This document shows, piece by piece, positions 28,155-36,145 of a stretch of 64,000 nucleotides of DNA; the stretch's first letter is position 1, and every line of letters starts with the position of its first letter. This DNA comes from Leifsonia soli (GTDB taxonomy: Bacteria; Actinomycetota; Actinomycetes; Actinomycetales; Microbacteriaceae): the NCBI RefSeq assembly GCF_013408745.1, contig NZ_JACCBJ010000001.1:992001-1056000 (forward strand), in the 5' to 3' direction. The translations under genes were made by a program, and so were the position numbers. The notes beneath the pieces are model-generated. The model was given only the letters and a program-made list of their open reading frames with translations. It did not search any database and was not told the origin of the DNA.

Positions 28155-28273
28155 CCGGCGCGGAGCCGGCCGTCGCCCCGGCCGCGACGGCCGCGACCCC
28201 TGCGCGCCCCACGCTCATCCCGCTGGGCGGCGACGCCGCCCTCTGCGAGGGCGACACCTGCGCCCTCCCGTGA
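28151..28273 (+). CDS. Small 40-residue protein with C-terminal CxxxxC, coupled to the DsbA gene
   Basis: A 40-codon frame from GTG 28151 to TGA 28271 overlaps the dsbA stop by 4 bases. The protein is Ala/Pro-rich for 24 residues and ends PLGGDAALCEGDTCALP, with two cysteines (32 and 37) five residues apart. No recognised domain. The tight coupling suggests translation with the DsbA protein; the Cys pair could be a redox substrate or carrier, by inference. A maturation leader peptide (GG motif before the tail) is another reading, but no modifying enzyme is nearby. The right half of a palindrome begins just after its stop. Confidence 0.6.
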   Translation: MTGAEPAVAPAATAATPARPTLIPLGGDAALCEGDTCALP

Positions 28274-28275
28274 TC

Positions 28276-28327
28276 TTGTTGACGCAACACGCCGTCGGAG
28301 CGTGATCCGCGACGGCGAGTCGTGTCA
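28276..28327. repeat. Palindromic repeat copy A (imperfect)
   Basis: GTTGACGCAACACGCCGTCG (28278-28297) is identical to the left arm of the element at 29266-29321. Its right half (from CGCGACGGCG at 28308) is only partly complementary, diverging towards the stop codon of the DUF559 gene (28325-28327), which lies inside it. It appears to be a decayed copy of the same family. Confidence 0.75.
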
Positions 28328-29206
28328 TGTGGATGCCAGGGCGAGCCGGATACGGCGGATTGCCTCTACGGCATTGCCGGACATGTGGGATTTGTTGATC
28401 CGCACGACCTCCCATCCGAGCGAGCGGATGCGCCACAGACGATCCACATCGATGTAGTACTGCCGCGCATCCGTCCTGTGGTGGTCGCCGTCGTACTCCA
28501 CGACGACGCGAGCGCTCGGAAATACCAGGTCGCCGTGCGCGGCGGCCTCCCCGGTCGCCCCGAGGATCCGGTAATCGACCGCGGGCTCGGGAAGCCCGGC
28601 GTCGACGATGGCGAGGCGAAGGATCGTCTCCATCGGAGACTCGGTGCGCGGCCGCACCCGCGACGTCGCCGAGCGGAGCCGGCGTATCCCCGGCCGACAG
28701 GGGCTCGCATCCACGGCGAGGACGAGATCGTCCACCGTCGCGAGCGGTTTGCGCTTCGTCAGCAGCGCATCGCCGAGCACGACCAGGTCGCGCTCCTGCA
28801 GCACGGACGCCATCTGACACCAGGTCTCGACCGGAGAGGAGACGGGGAGTCCGTGCAATGACACGATCGCGTCATCCGGCTGGCGAGTCTGGTGACCCCG
28901 TATTCCGACGTGGCGAGGAGCGCGCATCGGCGCTCGCGCCGACACATGCAGGGGGTCGGCATCCGTCATCGCGGCCGGCAGAGGGAGCCCGTGCAACAGT
29001 GCTGCCGTCACATGGCTGAAGAGCATCCGGGGGCCCATGGCGGGCAGGAAAGCGCGACACCGATCGATCAGATCCGTGGCCGGAGTCATGGCCCTGACGC
29101 CGTGGTGCGGCTTCAGCAGGTCCGATCGGCGCAGGCGCGATCGCGAGACGCCCGCGACGCGAGCGTCCCAGGTCGAGAAGTTGTCGCCGAGTTGGAGGTC
29201 GTGCAT
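28325..29206 (-). CDS. AbiEi-like / DUF559 endonuclease-domain protein
   Basis: A 293-residue protein. The N-terminal two thirds resemble the AbiEi-antitoxin-like regions seen in actinobacterial DUF559 proteins (LFSHVTAALLHGLPLP, VSLHGLPVSSPVETWCQMA). The C-terminal third is a Vsr-like DUF559 domain, with RTESPMETILRLA, then VVEYDGDHHR (near residue 235) and WEVVRINKSHM. The E...EYDGDH arrangement fits a PD-(D/E)XK-like nuclease. The frame is intact. It stands alone, flanked by two related palindromes (28276-28327 and 29266-29321), which suggests acquisition as a cassette. Its role is unknown; DNA repair or defence are possible. A CAGCAT hexamer lies 6 bases before its ATG. Confidence 0.8.
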   Translation of the reverse strand: MHDLQLGDNFSTWDARVAGVSRSRLRRSDLLKPHHGVRAMTPATDLIDRCRAFLPAMGPRMLFSHVTAALLHGLPLPAAMTDADPLHVSARAPMRAPRHVGIRGHQTRQPDDAIVSLHGLPVSSPVETWCQMASVLQERDLVVLGDALLTKRKPLATVDDLVLAVDASPCRPGIRRLRSATSRVRPRTESPMETILRLAIVDAGLPEPAVDYRILGATGEAAAHGDLVFPSARVVVEYDGDHHRTDARQYYIDVDRLWRIRSLGWEVVRINKSHMSGNAVEAIRRIRLALAST

Positions 29207-29265
29207 GACGTCATGCTGTCAGCGGCCTGTCCCCGGCGTCCGGAACTCTCCACAGCCCATCCATC

Positions 29266-29321
29266 TGGTTGACGCAACACGCCGTCGCAGCCCTGGCCGC
29301 GACGGCGTGTTGCGTCAACCA
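29266..29321. repeat. Palindromic repeat copy B (perfect 23-bp arms)
   Basis: Arms 29266-29288 and 29299-29321 are perfectly complementary over 23 bp with a 10-base loop. The left arm shares 20 identical bases with 28278-28297. It abuts the ybaK stop codon (29325) and is 59 bases upstream of the DUF559 gene start. No U-tract. Confidence 0.85.
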
Positions 29322-29324
29322 GGG

Positions 29325-29843
29325 TTACTCGGGGTCGGTGATGTCGGCGACGGTCGCGTCGAAGCCGGCGATGAGGGCGTCCGCGTCGACGAAGAGGGAG
29401 TACCCGTGCTCGCCCGCGCCCATGGAGACCCGGCGGCCCGGGATGGTGGCGTCGGCGATGACGGGCCAGGCGGTCGTGCTGCCGAACGGGGTGATGGTGC
29501 CGCGCTCGTAACCGGTGGCCGCGAACGCGACCGAGGCGTCCGGGAGCTGGAGCTTGTTGACCTGCAGCACGGAGCGGAGTTTTGGCCATGCGATCTTGCG
29601 CCCGCCGGGCACGAGTGCGAACACGAAGGTGTCGTCGCTGCGCTTCACCACGAGGGTCTTGACGATGTCGCCCGGCTGGATGCCGAGCAGCTCTGCGGCC
29701 TCCTCGAGGCTCCGTGCGGCGGGACGCTCCACGATGTCGACGTCGATGCCGCGGGCCTGCGCGTCGGCGGCGACGCGCTCCCGTCCGGTGCTCACAGTTC
29801 CGCCAACGGGGGAGTTGTCCACGGATTCGGGGCTCTCGGCCAT
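29325..29843 (-). CDS. YbaK/EbsC family aminoacyl-tRNA deacylase (Cys-tRNA(Pro) deacylase-like)
   Basis: A 172-residue YbaK/ProX-type editing domain. Conserved features are EEAAELLGIQPGDIVKTLV, the Lys-rich strand (LVVKRSD) and GYERGTITPFG with the family Gly/Ser/Pro loop. These proteins hydrolyse mischarged Cys-tRNA(Pro) or similar. Start ATG 29843 gives a short disordered N-terminus. It lies back to back with dusB (start 29877), with a 33-base divergent gap. A perfect palindrome follows the stop and probably ends the transcript. Confidence 0.9.
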   Translation of the reverse strand: MAESPESVDNSPVGGTVSTGRERVAADAQARGIDVDIVERPAARSLEEAAELLGIQPGDIVKTLVVKRSDDTFVFALVPGGRKIAWPKLRSVLQVNKLQLPDASVAFAATGYERGTITPFGSTTAWPVIADATIPGRRVSMGAGEHGYSLFVDADALIAGFDATVADITDPE

Positions 29844-29876
29844 AGCTCAGCACGCTTTCTGGGAGAATCGAGTGAG

Positions 29877-31067
29877 ATGTCTACCACTGCCACCCTAAGC
29901 CACGCGCCTCAGCTGACCATCGGTCCGCTGGGGCTCGACGTGCCGGTCGTCCTCGCGCCGATGGCCGGGATCACCAACACGGCGTTCCGCCGTCTCTGCC
30001 GCGAGTTCGGCGCCGGTCTCTACGTCAGCGAGATGATCACGTCGCGCGCGCTCGTCGAACGCACCCCGGAGTCGCTGCGCCTCATCACGCACCACGAGTC
30101 GGAGACTCCGCGCTCCATCCAGCTCTACGGGGTCGACCCCGTCACCGTGCGCGAAGCCGTGACGATGCTCGTCGCCGAAGACCGCGCCGACCACATCGAC
30201 CTCAACTTCGGCTGCCCGGTGCCCAAGGTCACCCGCAAGGGCGGCGGCGCCGCGCTTCCCTGGAAGCTCGGGCTGTTCCGCGAGATCGTCGAGGGCGCCG
30301 TGCAGGCTGCCGGCGACATCCCGCTCACGATCAAGATGCGCAAGGGCATCGACAGCGACCATCTGACCTACCTGGAGGCAGGGCGCATCGCCGAAGGGGC
30401 GGGCGTCGCCTCGATGGCGCTGCACGCCCGCACGGCGGCGGAGTTCTACTCCGGGCACGCCGACTGGTCGGCGATCGCGAAGCTCAAAGAGACGGTGACC
30501 TCGACGCCGGTGCTCGGCAACGGCGACATCTGGTCGGCGGCCGACGCGATCCGGATGGTGGAGGAGACGGGCTGCGACGGCGTCGTGGTCGGCCGCGGCT
30601 GCCTCGGGCGGCCCTGGCTGTTCGGCGATCTCGCCGCCGCCTTCCGCGCGCGCGCAGGCGAGATCTCCGAGGCGGAGGCGCAGGCAGCGCAGGCCCACCC
30701 GACGCTCGGCCAGGTGGCCCAGACCTTCCGGCGCCACGCGGAGCTGCTCGTCGAGTTCTTCGACAGCGAGGAGCGCGGCTGCCGCGACATCCGCAAGCAC
30801 GTCGCCTGGTACTTCAAGGGCTACCCGGTCGGCGGCGACCTGCGCGCGAGCCTCGCGACCGTCGACACGCTGGAGCACCTCGACGAACTGCTCGCCACGC
30901 TCGATGCCGACCAGGAGTACCCGGGCGAAGCGGCCGAGGGTCAGCGCGGCCGGGCCGGCTCGCCGAAGCGGCCCGCACTGCCGGACGGCTGGCTGCAGAG
31001 CCGCGAGCTCGACGGTGCGCAGCGCGCCGAGGTCGCCGACGCGGAGGTGCACAACAGTGGTGGATGA
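29877..31067 (+). CDS. dusB: tRNA-dihydrouridine synthase (DusB family)
   Basis: A 396-residue FMN enzyme that reduces uridine to dihydrouridine in tRNA D-loops. The barrel begins VVLAPMAGITNTAFR. NFGCPVPKVTRKGGGAAL carries the catalytic Cys, and IKMRKGID, LHARTA and VLGNGDIWS contribute to the FMN site. The C-terminal helical tRNA-binding domain follows, with an extra 50-residue tail. ATG 29877 follows GGGAGAATCGAGTGAG and starts the homology; the open frame extends far upstream, antisense to ybaK, without homology. It overlaps dgt by 11 bases, so the two are co-translated. Confidence 0.94.
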   Translation: MSTTATLSHAPQLTIGPLGLDVPVVLAPMAGITNTAFRRLCREFGAGLYVSEMITSRALVERTPESLRLITHHESETPRSIQLYGVDPVTVREAVTMLVAEDRADHIDLNFGCPVPKVTRKGGGAALPWKLGLFREIVEGAVQAAGDIPLTIKMRKGIDSDHLTYLEAGRIAEGAGVASMALHARTAAEFYSGHADWSAIAKLKETVTSTPVLGNGDIWSAADAIRMVEETGCDGVVVGRGCLGRPWLFGDLAAAFRARAGEISEAEAQAAQAHPTLGQVAQTFRRHAELLVEFFDSEERGCRDIRKHVAWYFKGYPVGGDLRASLATVDTLEHLDELLATLDADQEYPGEAAEGQRGRAGSPKRPALPDGWLQSRELDGAQRAEVADAEVHNSGG

Positions 31068-32361
31068 CGTGGCAGCGAGCACGGGCGCACCCGCCGTGCC
31101 GACCGCGGAGGCCTCCGCAGAACACGGGTATTCCGAGCACGACCGGGAGCGCTGGCTGCCCGAGCAGCACTCGAACCGGCGCAGCGACTTCGCCCGCGAC
31201 CGGGCCCGTCTGCTGCACTCCAGCGCGCTCCGCCGTCTCGCGGCGAAGACCCAGGTGCTCAGCCCGACGGCCGGGCTCGACTTCGCGCGCAACCGGCTGA
31301 CCCACTCGCTCGAGGTCGCGCAGGTCGGCCGCGAGCTCGCCAACAGCCTCGGCCTCGACCCCGACATCGTCGACACCGCCTGCCTCGCCCACGACATCGG
31401 GCATCCGCCCTTCGGCCACAACGGCGAGCGTGCGCTCAACTCCTGGGCCGACGACATCGGCGGCTTCGAGGGTAACGCGCAGACGCTGCGGCTGCTCAGC
31501 CGGCTCGAGCCGAAGGTGTTCGGGCGGGACGGCCGGCCGTACGGGCTCAACCTGACACGCGCCAGCCTCGACGCGAGCTGCAAGTATCCGTGGCCTGCGG
31601 CGTCCTCCGTCGCCGATCCGAGCGGGCGGGCCAAGTTCGGCTTCTACGCCGACGACCGCGCCGTGTTCGAGTGGATGCGCCAGGGCGCTCCCGAGCGCCA
31701 GCGCTGCATCGAGGCCCAGGTCATGGACCTCTCCGACGACATCGCCTACTCGGTGCACGACTTCGAGGACGCTGTCGTCAACGGCTACATCGACGTCGCA
31801 GCGCTCGGCAGCCGGGTCGATCACGAAGACCTCGTCCAGTCCATGCACGAGTGGATCGGCGGCGAGGTGAGCCACCAGGAGCTCATCGAGGCGTTCGACC
31901 GTCTCGACAGCATGGACATCTGGCTCGACGGCTGGGACGGTTCGCGCCGGTCGCAGGCCCGGCTGAAGAACCTCACCAGCCAGCTGATCGGCCGCTTCGC
32001 CCACGCCGCCGTCCACGCGACCAAGGAGGCCGCGGGCCGCGTCGACCTCATCCGGTTCGGCGCCGACGTCGTCGTGCCGACGGGCATCCAGGCCGAGATC
32101 GCGGTGCTGAAGGGCATCGTCGCGACCTTCGTGATGTCGCGCAACACGCGGCAGCCGATCTATGCACAGCAGCGTCAGATCCTGACAACGCTCGCCGACC
32201 TGCTCTACCAGCGCGGTCCGGCGGAGCTCGATCCGGGATTCGCCGAGGACTGGCGCGCGGCCGGCACGGACGAGGAGCGGAGACGCGTCGTCGTCGACCA
32301 GGTGGCCAGCCTCACGGACCAGTCCGCTCTCAGCTGGTACGAGCGTCTCGTGCAGCACTGA
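31057..32361 (+). CDS. dgt: Deoxyguanosinetriphosphate triphosphohydrolase-like protein
   Basis: A 434-residue HD-domain dNTPase. The metal site includes NRLTHSLEVAQ, the HD doublet in CLAHDIGHPPFGHNGE and a later Asp in SDDIAYSVHDFED. It hydrolyses dNTPs to nucleosides and triphosphate, controlling dNTP pools. GTG 31057 (or GTG 31060) lies within the end of dusB. The dusB-dgt-dnaG order is typical of actinobacteria; here a DUF4282 gene lies between dgt and dnaG. Confidence 0.94.
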   Translation: MVDDVAASTGAPAVPTAEASAEHGYSEHDRERWLPEQHSNRRSDFARDRARLLHSSALRRLAAKTQVLSPTAGLDFARNRLTHSLEVAQVGRELANSLGLDPDIVDTACLAHDIGHPPFGHNGERALNSWADDIGGFEGNAQTLRLLSRLEPKVFGRDGRPYGLNLTRASLDASCKYPWPAASSVADPSGRAKFGFYADDRAVFEWMRQGAPERQRCIEAQVMDLSDDIAYSVHDFEDAVVNGYIDVAALGSRVDHEDLVQSMHEWIGGEVSHQELIEAFDRLDSMDIWLDGWDGSRRSQARLKNLTSQLIGRFAHAAVHATKEAAGRVDLIRFGADVVVPTGIQAEIAVLKGIVATFVMSRNTRQPIYAQQRQILTTLADLLYQRGPAELDPGFAEDWRAAGTDEERRRVVVDQVASLTDQSALSWYERLVQH

Positions 32362-32479
32362 CGCCGCATGAGCGGGCAGCGGCGCGGAACCGCTGTGAAG
32401 GGCACCATGCGCCGCGCGCCGGGCTTGTATACGGAGGCGCAGTGCAGAATGCTGGGAGTCAGGCTTCGGGAGGAGACGA

Positions 32480-33934
32480 ATGAGCACCGCACTACCACCG
32501 TCCGACGGCGACCGCCCCGCAGAGGGGGAGTCTCCGGAGACGGCCGGCACCCCTCCGGAAGGGGCCGGGACCGCAACGCCCAGGGCGCGCGGGGGTGCGA
32601 CTGCGGGTGCGGCCAGGACACCGCGGGCGAACGGATCCTCCACCGCCCGGGCGGCGAAGACCTCGGCCAAGACGACCCCGAGGGCCGCGGCGACCCCGAG
32701 GGCCTCGACGACCCCGAGGGCCTCGACGACCCCGAGGGCCTCGGCGACGGCGAAGTCTCCTGCGGGTAAGGCGGCCCCGGCGAAGACGACACCCGCCGAA
32801 GACGCTCCGGCGAAGACGACATCGGCCGGTGCGCGCAACGCGGGCAGCGCCAGTCCGGCCGCTGAGCAGAGTGAATCGACCGCCGGAGCGACCGGGCGCT
32901 CCGCGGGTTCGACCGCACGAACGCCCGCTGCCAAGAAGCCCACGACTCCGCGGACCCGCCGGACGACGGCGAAGTCCGCGCCGATCGCGCCAGAGGGCGA
33001 GGCTCCCGACATCATGGACGCGACCCTCGGCGCCCGCGAGCCGCTGGCGCGCACTACGGGCGCGGGCAGGAGCCGGAGCACATCGGCGCGCGACACCTCC
33101 ACCTCGCCGGCCGAACCGCTGATCGAGGAGAGCGCCGGGAGCACGCAGAGTGCCGGGAGCACTCAGAACACCGGGAGCACGCAGAGCGCCGACAGCACCG
33201 AGACGTCCGGAGCCGCGGCGACCAAGCGCCTCCCGACCGCCGAGGAGCTCTACGCGCGTCCCGCGACCGCCGACACGGTGGCGGAGGCGCCCGCCGGCGC
33301 CGCGGTCGCATCCGCTGACGCCCCGACCGAGCGGCTCGCCGCCGACACGACCGACACGAATCAGGAGGCCGCTGTGGACACGACGAAGGCAGCTGCGACG
33401 GGCGACCAGGCCACCGGCGCTGCTGGATCGCCGGCTGCGCCGTCCGAGGCACCTGCACGTGTCGGGGAAGCCGTACCGCCCGCCGCCGACGCATCCGCTC
33501 CTGTCGACGAAACGGCACCGACCGCGCCCGACGCCGCACCCGGCGACCCCGCTGCCGGCCCCACCGCGGCCCAGCAGGCGGGCCGAGGCCGCACGGTCGG
33601 CTCCCTCGCCGACCGGCTCGACGACTCCCGGTTCTTCTCGTCGCTGTTCGACTTCACGTTCACCAACTACGTCACGCGCAAGCTCGCCGGTCCGGTGTAC
33701 GTCGTCGGCCTGGTGCTCATCGCGCTCGGCATCATCGTCGGCTTCGCCAACTCGCTCACGTCCGCGATCGCGACGCACGCGCCGATCGGCGCGTTCGTGT
33801 TCCTGTTCGGGGTGCTCATCACCCTGGTCGGGGCCATGCTGAGCGTGCTGCTGCTGCGCGTGGGCATCGAAGTGTTCTGCGCCATCATCGAGATCGCCCA
33901 GAACACGCGGCGTCGCCGTCCACCGGGGGAGTGA
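32480..33934 (+). CDS. DUF4282 domain protein with long low-complexity N-terminus
   Basis: A 484-residue protein. Residues 1-370 are Ala/Thr/Pro/Ser-rich with no fold, including tandem TPRAST units (18-base DNA repeats at 32673-32744) and later AGSTQSAGSTQN units (33134-33187). The last 110 residues form a DUF4282 domain: RFFSSLFDFTFTNYVTRKLAG, two hydrophobic helices and an Arg-rich end. Such proteins are predicted two-helix membrane proteins of unknown function with a disordered cytoplasmic or cell-wall-facing arm. ATG 32480 has GGGAGGAG just upstream. Repeat-length variation between strains is likely. Confidence 0.85.
   Translation: MSTALPPSDGDRPAEGESPETAGTPPEGAGTATPRARGGATAGAARTPRANGSSTARAAKTSAKTTPRAAATPRASTTPRASTTPRASATAKSPAGKAAPAKTTPAEDAPAKTTSAGARNAGSASPAAEQSESTAGATGRSAGSTARTPAAKKPTTPRTRRTTAKSAPIAPEGEAPDIMDATLGAREPLARTTGAGRSRSTSARDTSTSPAEPLIEESAGSTQSAGSTQNTGSTQSADSTETSGAAATKRLPTAEELYARPATADTVAEAPAGAAVASADAPTERLAADTTDTNQEAAVDTTKAAATGDQATGAAGSPAAPSEAPARVGEAVPPAADASAPVDETAPTAPDAAPGDPAAGPTAAQQAGRGRTVGSLADRLDDSRFFSSLFDFTFTNYVTRKLAGPVYVVGLVLIALGIIVGFANSLTSAIATHAPIGAFVFLFGVLITLVGAMLSVLLLRVGIEVFCAIIEIAQNTRRRRPPGE
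32673..32744. repeat. Four tandem 18-base repeats inside the DUF4282 gene
   Basis: Units CGACCCCGAGGGCCnCGn run head to tail at 32673, 32691, 32709 and 32727, each encoding a hexapeptide of the (S/A)TTPRA type. Units 2 and 3 are identical, which indicates recent duplication by slippage. They are coding and uninterrupted, so they are not a CRISPR. Confidence 0.9.
33134..33187. repeat. Three tandem 18-base repeats inside the DUF4282 gene
   Basis: GCCGGGAGCACGCAGAGT-like units start at 33134, 33152 and 33170, with a decayed fourth after 33188. They encode AGSTQS-type hexapeptides in the disordered arm. Confidence 0.85.
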
Positions 33935-33960
33935 TCCCGTCCTCGGGCGGAGCGCCCGCT

Positions 33961-33988
33961 CGATCGACGTCGGACGATCGACGTCGGA
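33961..33988. repeat. Tandem 14-base duplication upstream of dnaG
   Basis: CGATCGACGTCGGA occurs twice in direct succession (33961-33974 and 33975-33988), 80 bases before the dnaG start. Each unit contains the palindromes CGATCG and GACGTC. Possible paired operator sites, or just a slippage product. Confidence 0.8.
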
Positions 33989-34055
33989 TGATGGCCGCTG
34001 CTTGATCGGCGGCGGCGGGTTTCGCCGTTCGGGCCGGAGCGTCGGTCCGGCTCAC

Positions 34056-34061
34056 TAGAAT
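34056..34061 (+). promoter_or_regulatory. -10 hexamer TAGAAT, leaderless dnaG start
   Basis: TAGAAT lies 7 bases before the ATG at 34069, in a gap with no Shine-Dalgarno at the right spacing. It is the best -10 match in the dgt-dnaG interval. Confidence 0.55.
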
Positions 34062-34068
34062 CGAGAGC

Positions 34069-35937
34069 ATGGCCGGCCGGATTCGACAGAGTGACATCGA
34101 AGAGGTCAAAGCCCGCACCAACATCGGCGACATCGTCGGCGACTACGTCAGCTTGAAGACCGGCGGCGTCGGCGCGCTCAAGGGGCTCTGCCCGTTCCAC
34201 GACGAGAAGAGCCCCAGCTTCTACGTGCGGCCGGGGGTCGGCCGCTACCACTGCTTCGGCTGCGGCGAGGGCGGCGACGTCTACGAGTTCCTGCTCAAGA
34301 TGGACCACGTCTCGTTCACCGACGCGGTCGAGCGGCTCGCGGCCCGCATCGGCTACCAGCTCCACTACGAGGAGGGCGGCGGCGGTCCGTCCGAGAACTC
34401 CGGCAACCGGGCCCGCCTGCTCGCGGCGAACGCCGCGGCGGAGGAGTTCTTCCGCGACCGGCTGTCCGCTCCGGACGCCGACCCCGGCCGCCGCTTCCTC
34501 GGCGAGCGCGGCTTCGACGCTGCGGCCGCCGCGCACTTCGGTGTCGGATTCGCCCCGAAGAGCTGGGACGAGCTGACCAAGCACCTGCGCGGGAAGGGCT
34601 TCAGCCAGGAGGAGCTGCTGACGGCCGGTCTGGTCACCCAGGGCGACCGCGGCGTCTACGACCGGTTCCGCGGCCGGCTGATCTGGCCCATCCGCGACGT
34701 CACCGGGCAGACGATCGGATTCGGAGCCCGCCGCCTGCTCGACGACGACAAGGGCCCCAAGTACCTGAACACCCCCGAGACGCCCGTGTACAAGAAGGCG
34801 CAGGTGCTCTACGGCCTGGATCTCGCCAAGCGCGACATCTCGCGACAGGACCAGGTCGTGGTGGTCGAGGGCTACACCGACGTCATGGCCTGCCATCTGG
34901 CCGGCATCACGACGGCCGTCGCCACCTGCGGCACCTCCTTCGGCGTCGACCACATCAAGGTCATCCGCCGGGTGATGGGCGACGACAACAGCCAGGGTTC
35001 CGTCATCTTCACCTTCGACCCGGATGCCGCAGGGCAGAAGGCCGCATCGCGGGCGTTCGGCGAGGAGCAGCGGTTCTCCGCGCAGACCTACGTCGCCGTC
35101 GGGCCGGACGGCCTCGACCCCTGCGACCTGCGACTGGCCCAGGGGGATGTGGCGGTGCGCCGGATGATCGACGCGCGCAAGCCGATGTTCGAGTTCATGA
35201 TCCGCCGCACGGTCGAGCGGTTCGACCTCGACTCGGTCGAGGGCCGCGCCGCGGCGCTGCGCGCGGGGGCTCCGATCGTCGCGACGATCCGCGACCCCGC
35301 CTCCCAGAACGGCTACACGCGCGAGCTCGCACGGCTCTCCGGCGCTGACCTGCAGGATGCGATCCGCGCCGTCCGCGCCGCCCAGCGGGGGTCAGGGTCG
35401 CGCGACGGCTCCCGCGACGACAGCCGTGGCCGCTCGTATGCCGGCGACGGCGGGTCCGGCGCCGCGGAGCAGCCGCGCCCTCTGGCGCAGGCCGATCTCA
35501 CCGACCCGACGCAGCGGACCGAGCGGGAGAGCCTCATGGTGCTGCTGCAGCTCCCGGGCGAGGTGGGCCGCGATCGCGCAGCCCGCGCCGTCCAGGTCCC
35601 GTTCGTGAATCCCACCCACGCCGTCGTGCGCGACGCGATCGCCAGCCAGCTCGCGACCCTCGAACAGCCGGGATGGGTGGACCGCGTGCTCGCCGAGGTC
35701 CCGCAGGCGTACGCGCCGACGGTGAACGCCCTGGCAGTGGCCGAGCTCCCGCAGGGCGGCGACCCCGGCCCGTATGCGCGGTCCATCGTCGACGGCCTGA
35801 TCGACCGCGATCTGCTGCGGGAGAAGGCGGAGCTGACGTCGCGCCTGGGCCGTACGGAGGACCCGGAGCTGCGGCGCCAGATCTCGCTCGCCATGGTCGC
35901 GATCGAGACCGAGCGGCGCCGCCTGCGCGGCGAATAG
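34069..35937 (+). CDS. dnaG: DNA primase
   Basis: A 622-residue primase. The CHC2 zinc ribbon uses Cys41, His44, Cys62 and Cys65 (GLCPFHDEKSPS, RYHCFGCGEGGD). The RNA polymerase domain has the TOPRIM glutamate in VVVVEGYTDVMAC (about residues 263-277) and the DPD pair in FTFDPDAAGQKA. A linker rich in Gly/Arg/Ser (about 440-465) precedes the C-terminal DnaB-binding helices. It makes RNA primers at the replication fork. It is preceded by a -10 hexamer spaced for a leaderless message and by a 14-base tandem repeat. Confidence 0.97.
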   Translation: MAGRIRQSDIEEVKARTNIGDIVGDYVSLKTGGVGALKGLCPFHDEKSPSFYVRPGVGRYHCFGCGEGGDVYEFLLKMDHVSFTDAVERLAARIGYQLHYEEGGGGPSENSGNRARLLAANAAAEEFFRDRLSAPDADPGRRFLGERGFDAAAAAHFGVGFAPKSWDELTKHLRGKGFSQEELLTAGLVTQGDRGVYDRFRGRLIWPIRDVTGQTIGFGARRLLDDDKGPKYLNTPETPVYKKAQVLYGLDLAKRDISRQDQVVVVEGYTDVMACHLAGITTAVATCGTSFGVDHIKVIRRVMGDDNSQGSVIFTFDPDAAGQKAASRAFGEEQRFSAQTYVAVGPDGLDPCDLRLAQGDVAVRRMIDARKPMFEFMIRRTVERFDLDSVEGRAAALRAGAPIVATIRDPASQNGYTRELARLSGADLQDAIRAVRAAQRGSGSRDGSRDDSRGRSYAGDGGSGAAEQPRPLAQADLTDPTQRTERESLMVLLQLPGEVGRDRAARAVQVPFVNPTHAVVRDAIASQLATLEQPGWVDRVLAEVPQAYAPTVNALAVAELPQGGDPGPYARSIVDGLIDRDLLREKAELTSRLGRTEDPELRRQISLAMVAIETERRRLRGE

Positions 35938-36145
35938 CCGCGCGGAACGGCCGTCTGCGGAATCCGCTGATGAATGCCGGCATAAGCGCTCTTTTGTTGC
36001 GTCCGTGTAAAGATCGCGCCCGGATCCGCATCCGAATGCAGGAACAACGAGCATTCCGTGCTAGGAAAGTTCTCACGCGAACGGCGATCCCGCACGCCTG
36101 CGACGACGCCGCTCCGCATCCCACACCAGGAAGAGGTATTCGGAT

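Noticed and set aside
28325..29206. DUF559 gene considered as a transposase or insertion sequence
   Set aside because: The flanking palindromes are not terminal inverted repeats of the gene, no target duplication is evident, and the domains are AbiEi/Vsr-like rather than DDE or HUH.
29037..29876. Upstream extension of dusB
   Set aside because: The frame runs antisense to ybaK; homology and a sensible start begin at ATG 29877.
32673..32744. Tandem repeats considered as a CRISPR array
   Set aside because: Units are 18 bases with no spacers, lie inside an intact coding frame and have no cas genes nearby.
32368..32769. Short open frame starting just after dgt
   Set aside because: It overlaps the start of the DUF4282 gene in another frame, has no Shine-Dalgarno and reads as Gly/Arg-rich shadow.
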